NCBI RefSeq assembly: GCF_009711165.2
Contig: NZ_WMID02000015.1
Coordinates: 81,930 to 145,929, forward strand
From: Flavobacterium sp. MC2016-06
GTDB lineage: Bacteria; Bacteroidota; Bacteroidia; Flavobacteriales; Flavobacteriaceae
DNA: 64,000 nt
Direction: 5' to 3'
The translations under genes were made by a program, and so were the position numbers. The notes under the pieces were generated by a model that was given only the letters and a program-made list of their open reading frames with translations, searched no databases and had not been told where the DNA came from. This document shows positions 61,334-64,000 of the stretch, one piece after another. Within the stretch, counting starts at the first letter, position 1; every line of letters begins with the position of its first letter.

Positions 61334-63346
61334 ATGAAAAAATCATTAATACTCTTCATTGCATTCTTAGCTTTTACAGCCTGCTCAAAACATCAAGGAA
61401 AAAAAAATATTGCTATCACTGGAATAGATTCCACATTGCAGCCTGGTAATGATTTTTTTAAATATGTAAATGGTAAATGGTATGATTCTGTAAAAATACC
61501 CGCATCTCAAGCCGGAGTTGGTACCTATATGTTTATGAATTACCCACAACGAATGCGCCTGCAAGGAATATTAGACAGTATTTCGCAAAGTAAGAATCCA
61601 GCAGGAAGTGTAGCACAAAAGGTAGGAGACTTTTATGCATCAGGTATGGATACTGTAACCATTAACAAACGCGGTTATGCACCTATTAAATCCGTACTTG
61701 CCAAAATTGAAGCTATTAGCGATTTACCGTCCTTAATGAGCTTTGTAGGTAATGAAGTAAGAGTGAACAATTCTTCTATTATAGGTTTTGGAGTATCACC
61801 TGATGATAAAAACAGCAGTATGAACATTGCTCAAATTTATCAAACGGGTTTAGGTTTGCCTGATAGGGACTATTATTTCAAATCAGATTCATCAACTGTT
61901 GCTATACAGGAATCGTACAAAAAATACCTTACTACATTATTTCAACAAACAGGCAGCAATGCCAATGAAGCTAAAAAGAATGCTGATTTGGTTTATAATA
62001 TCGACAAACAACTCGCAGTTTCGCATAAAACAAAAGTTGAACTTCGAGATGTACAGGCAAATTATAATAAAATGGCTGTGACAGATCTTGTAAAAAGACA
62101 TCCCAACATAGACTGGACTACTTTTTTACAAAATTTAGGTGCTAAAACGGATTCCATTAATGTAGGCCAACCGGCCTATTATGATGCTCTTAATAAGCTC
62201 TTAAAAACCATTTCTATTAATAATTGGAAAATTTACTTGAAAGCAAATACTATAGAAAGATATGCAGATGATTTAAGTAAACCTTTTGTAGATGCCTCAT
62301 TTGAGTATACTAAGGTGCTTTCTGGTCAAGCTGTTCAAAAATCACGAGGTGAAAAAATGGCTAATGTTCTTGACAGTTACTTAGGCGAAGCGCTGGGTGA
62401 ATTGTATGTAAAGAAATATTTTTCGGAAGATGCCAAAAAACGTATGTTAGTCTTGGTAAATAATCTGCAAAAAGCCTATGGTAAAAGAATTGATAAATTG
62501 GAATGGATGAGTCAAGTTACGAAACAAAAAGCGAAAGAAAAATTGTTCGCTATTACTAAGAAAATAGGATATCCAGATAAATGGAAAGACTATAGTAATG
62601 TACATGTAGCTAGAAATACCTATTTTGAGAATTTGGTTTCGGCTTCTATGGCTTCATATCAATTTCAATTAGCAAAATTGGGCAAGCCAGTCGATAAATC
62701 AGAGTGGTTTACTACAGTTCCAACAGTTACAGCATATAATAATCCTACTGCAAATGAAATTGTTTTTCCTGCAGGTATTTTGCAACCTCCATATTTTGAT
62801 AATAATGCAGATGATGCACTTAACTATGGAGGCATTGGAATGGTTATAGGTCATGAAATAACTCATACTTTTGATGATCAAGGTGCTCAATATGACAAGG
62901 ATGGAAACTTAAAAAACTGGTGGACAAAAGAGGATTATGCACAGTTTAAGTCAAGAATACAACAGGTTATCAATTTGTACGGTACATATACCGTTTTAGG
63001 AGATCTACATATTAATGGCGCAATGACAGTTGGCGAAAATACAGCAGATATTGCTGGAATAGCAGTTGCTTATGATGCTTTTAAAATGACTGAACAAGGA
63101 CAAGGAAATACAAAAATTGATGGTTTTACTCCAGACCAGCGTTTTTTTATTTCTATAGCCAAAATATGGAGGGTAAAAATGAAAGACGAGTTTCTTCGTT
63201 TGTGGATTAACAATAATCCACATTCTCCACCAAATTGGCGTGTTAATGGTCCGCTAATGAACACTACACCGTTTTACGATGCATTTAATATACAACCGAA
63301 AGATAAAATGTTTTTACCGAAGAAAGACAGAATAACAATTTGGTAA
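61334..63346 (+). CDS. M13 family metallopeptidase (neprilysin/PepO type), lipoprotein
   Basis: 670 residues with a lipoprotein signal (MKKSLILFIAFLAFTAC, Cys 17). The N-terminal M13 part starts at LQPGNDFFKYVNGKW. The zinc site is IGHEITHTFDDQGAQYD (H507, E508, H511) with the third ligand in GENTADIAGI (E568, D572). The substrate-binding NPTANEIVFPAGILQPP precedes it, and the C-terminal HSPPNWRVNGPLMN and MFLPKKDRITIW complete the domain. It cleaves oligopeptides at the cell envelope. It stands alone with a strong terminator behind it. The 297-bp spacer in front shows no gene. Confidence 0.95.
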   Translation: MKKSLILFIAFLAFTACSKHQGKKNIAITGIDSTLQPGNDFFKYVNGKWYDSVKIPASQAGVGTYMFMNYPQRMRLQGILDSISQSKNPAGSVAQKVGDFYASGMDTVTINKRGYAPIKSVLAKIEAISDLPSLMSFVGNEVRVNNSSIIGFGVSPDDKNSSMNIAQIYQTGLGLPDRDYYFKSDSSTVAIQESYKKYLTTLFQQTGSNANEAKKNADLVYNIDKQLAVSHKTKVELRDVQANYNKMAVTDLVKRHPNIDWTTFLQNLGAKTDSINVGQPAYYDALNKLLKTISINNWKIYLKANTIERYADDLSKPFVDASFEYTKVLSGQAVQKSRGEKMANVLDSYLGEALGELYVKKYFSEDAKKRMLVLVNNLQKAYGKRIDKLEWMSQVTKQKAKEKLFAITKKIGYPDKWKDYSNVHVARNTYFENLVSASMASYQFQLAKLGKPVDKSEWFTTVPTVTAYNNPTANEIVFPAGILQPPYFDNNADDALNYGGIGMVIGHEITHTFDDQGAQYDKDGNLKNWWTKEDYAQFKSRIQQVINLYGTYTVLGDLHINGAMTVGENTADIAGIAVAYDAFKMTEQGQGNTKIDGFTPDQRFFISIAKIWRVKMKDEFLRLWINNNPHSPPNWRVNGPLMNTTPFYDAFNIQPKDKMFLPKKDRITIW

Positions 63347-63371
63347 TACATTTTCCCTCTTAAGCGTTCCA

Positions 63372-63418
63372 AAAAAAAAGCGCAATCCCGAAAAGCTTTC
63401 GGGATTGCGCTTTTTTTT
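63372..63418 (+). terminator. Strong terminator after the M13 gene
   Basis: AAGCGCAATCCCGAAA and TTTCGGGATTGCGCTT (16-bp arms, 3-base loop) are extended by A and T tracts, so the hairpin works in both directions. It is about 30 bp past the M13 stop. Confidence 0.92.
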
Positions 63419-63420
63419 GG

Positions 63421-63880
63421 TTTCTTAGAAATTGTTAATTTTATAAAAGGCTCCTAACTTTTTACGTTTTAGATTTCTCTGAAGCTTAGTCTTAGTAGAC
63501 GTAAAGGGATTCGAACCATTTTAACAATAGTATACTATCTTAGTTTTTTGGTGTGTTTTCAAAAGGCACTTTAAACTTTTATGTTACGATTCTGCCACAA
63601 TGGTTAAAGTGATTTTTTTATTCGTTATTCTATTTAAAGCGACTTCATTGTTTTGTAAAGAGAGTATTTGAATATTATATAGTATCTTGTTTTGAAAATT
63701 TTCATAAAAAGGATAGCAGATGCTGTAAATTATGTAAAAACATGGTTTTTAAAACCAGTAGTTTTGCTGAAATAATAACAAAATAAGAAAAATCTTAAAA
63801 TTAACAATAAAATTTTACGCTATAAACTTTACGTTATCAGAAAGTTAAGAAAAAGATTCAAAAAAAAATGAAAAAATCAT
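63421..63880. other. Non-coding stretch before the rRNA-type promoter
   Basis: No gene is seen. On the minus strand near 63504-63519 GGTTCGAATCCCTTTA resembles the T-arm of a tRNA, but no matching acceptor or anticodon arm is found around it. The final 60 bases before 63880 are extremely A-rich, like an UP element. Confidence 0.5.
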
Positions 63881-63890
63881 TAAAAAAACC

Positions 63891-63920
63891 TTGCAAATGC
63901 GAATAAAGAGAGTACTTTTG
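63891..63920 (+). promoter_or_regulatory. Strong consensus promoter, probable rRNA operon promoter
   Basis: TTG at 63891-63893 and TACTTTTG at 63913-63920 are separated by exactly 19 bp, a full match to the Bacteroidota TTG-N19-TAnnTTTG consensus, behind an A-rich upstream tract. The leader that follows (CATCCGC, then GACAGCCGTTTTAACAGAG at the window end) resembles the region before 16S rRNA in Flavobacterium. No rRNA sequence itself is within the window. Confidence 0.6.
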
Positions 63921-64000
63921 CATCCGCTTTGAGAAACAAGCGAAACAAAATAGTAAGACACGTTCGTAGACATATTGAATTGACAGCCGTTTTAACAGAG

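Overview
The window is a stretch of chromosome from an AT-rich member of the Bacteroidota, most likely a Flavobacterium or close relative. The evidence is two SusC/SusD outer-membrane uptake pairs, a type IX secretion (T9SS) C-terminal sorting domain, FecR/ECF-sigma cell-surface signalling, promoter elements of the TTG...TAnnTTTG type, and many dispersed palindromic intergenic repeats of the kind seen in flavobacterial genomes. I see no phage, insertion sequence with transposase, CRISPR array or complete tRNA. The right end stops in what looks like an rRNA operon promoter and leader.

Layout. 1-1831: 3' part of a GH97 glycoside hydrolase, followed by tandem repeats that start inside its last codons. 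2476-5088: a large T9SS-secreted protein with an HExxH site. 5491-9060 (minus): Xaa-Pro aminopeptidase and dipeptidyl peptidase IV. 9590-10444 (minus): AraC regulator. 10628-21544 (plus): all four activities of trans-4-hydroxy-L-proline catabolism (epimerase, D-hydroxyproline dehydrogenase, DHDPS-family deaminase, alpha-ketoglutarate-semialdehyde dehydrogenase), mixed with a second DPP IV-type peptidase, a DUF885 protein and an amino-acid permease. 22033-28768: an M61 peptidase and a SusC/SusD pair. A 26-bp near-identical sequence lies upstream of both the deaminase gene and this susC. The region 5491-28768 therefore reads as one import, degradation and catabolism programme for proline- and hydroxyproline-rich peptides such as collagen or gelatin fragments.

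28905-33322: a metallo-beta-lactamase-fold protein missing metal ligands, a TlpA-like lipoprotein, an orphan HisKA_2 sensor kinase and a small NAD(P)-binding protein. 33743-48382 (minus): a second peptide-use system, in transcription order ECF sigma, FecR anti-sigma, SusC with an STN signalling domain, SusD, thioredoxin-fold protein, S9 peptidase, M16 peptidase.

48749-52560: a beta/gamma-crystallin lipoprotein divergent from a polyphosphate kinase. 53115-56034 (minus): an organic-peroxide and aldehyde detoxification group (Ohr, nitroreductase, OhrR-like MarR regulator, ALDH) with two perfect palindromes as likely operators. 56176-59594: a MocR/PdxR-type regulator divergent from a TonB-dependent receptor. 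59929-61036: an HxlR regulator divergent from an NAD(P)-binding reductase. 61334-63346: an M13 metallopeptidase lipoprotein. 63421-64000: non-coding, ending in a strong consensus promoter.

All product names come from reading motifs and translated sequence by eye. No database search was run.
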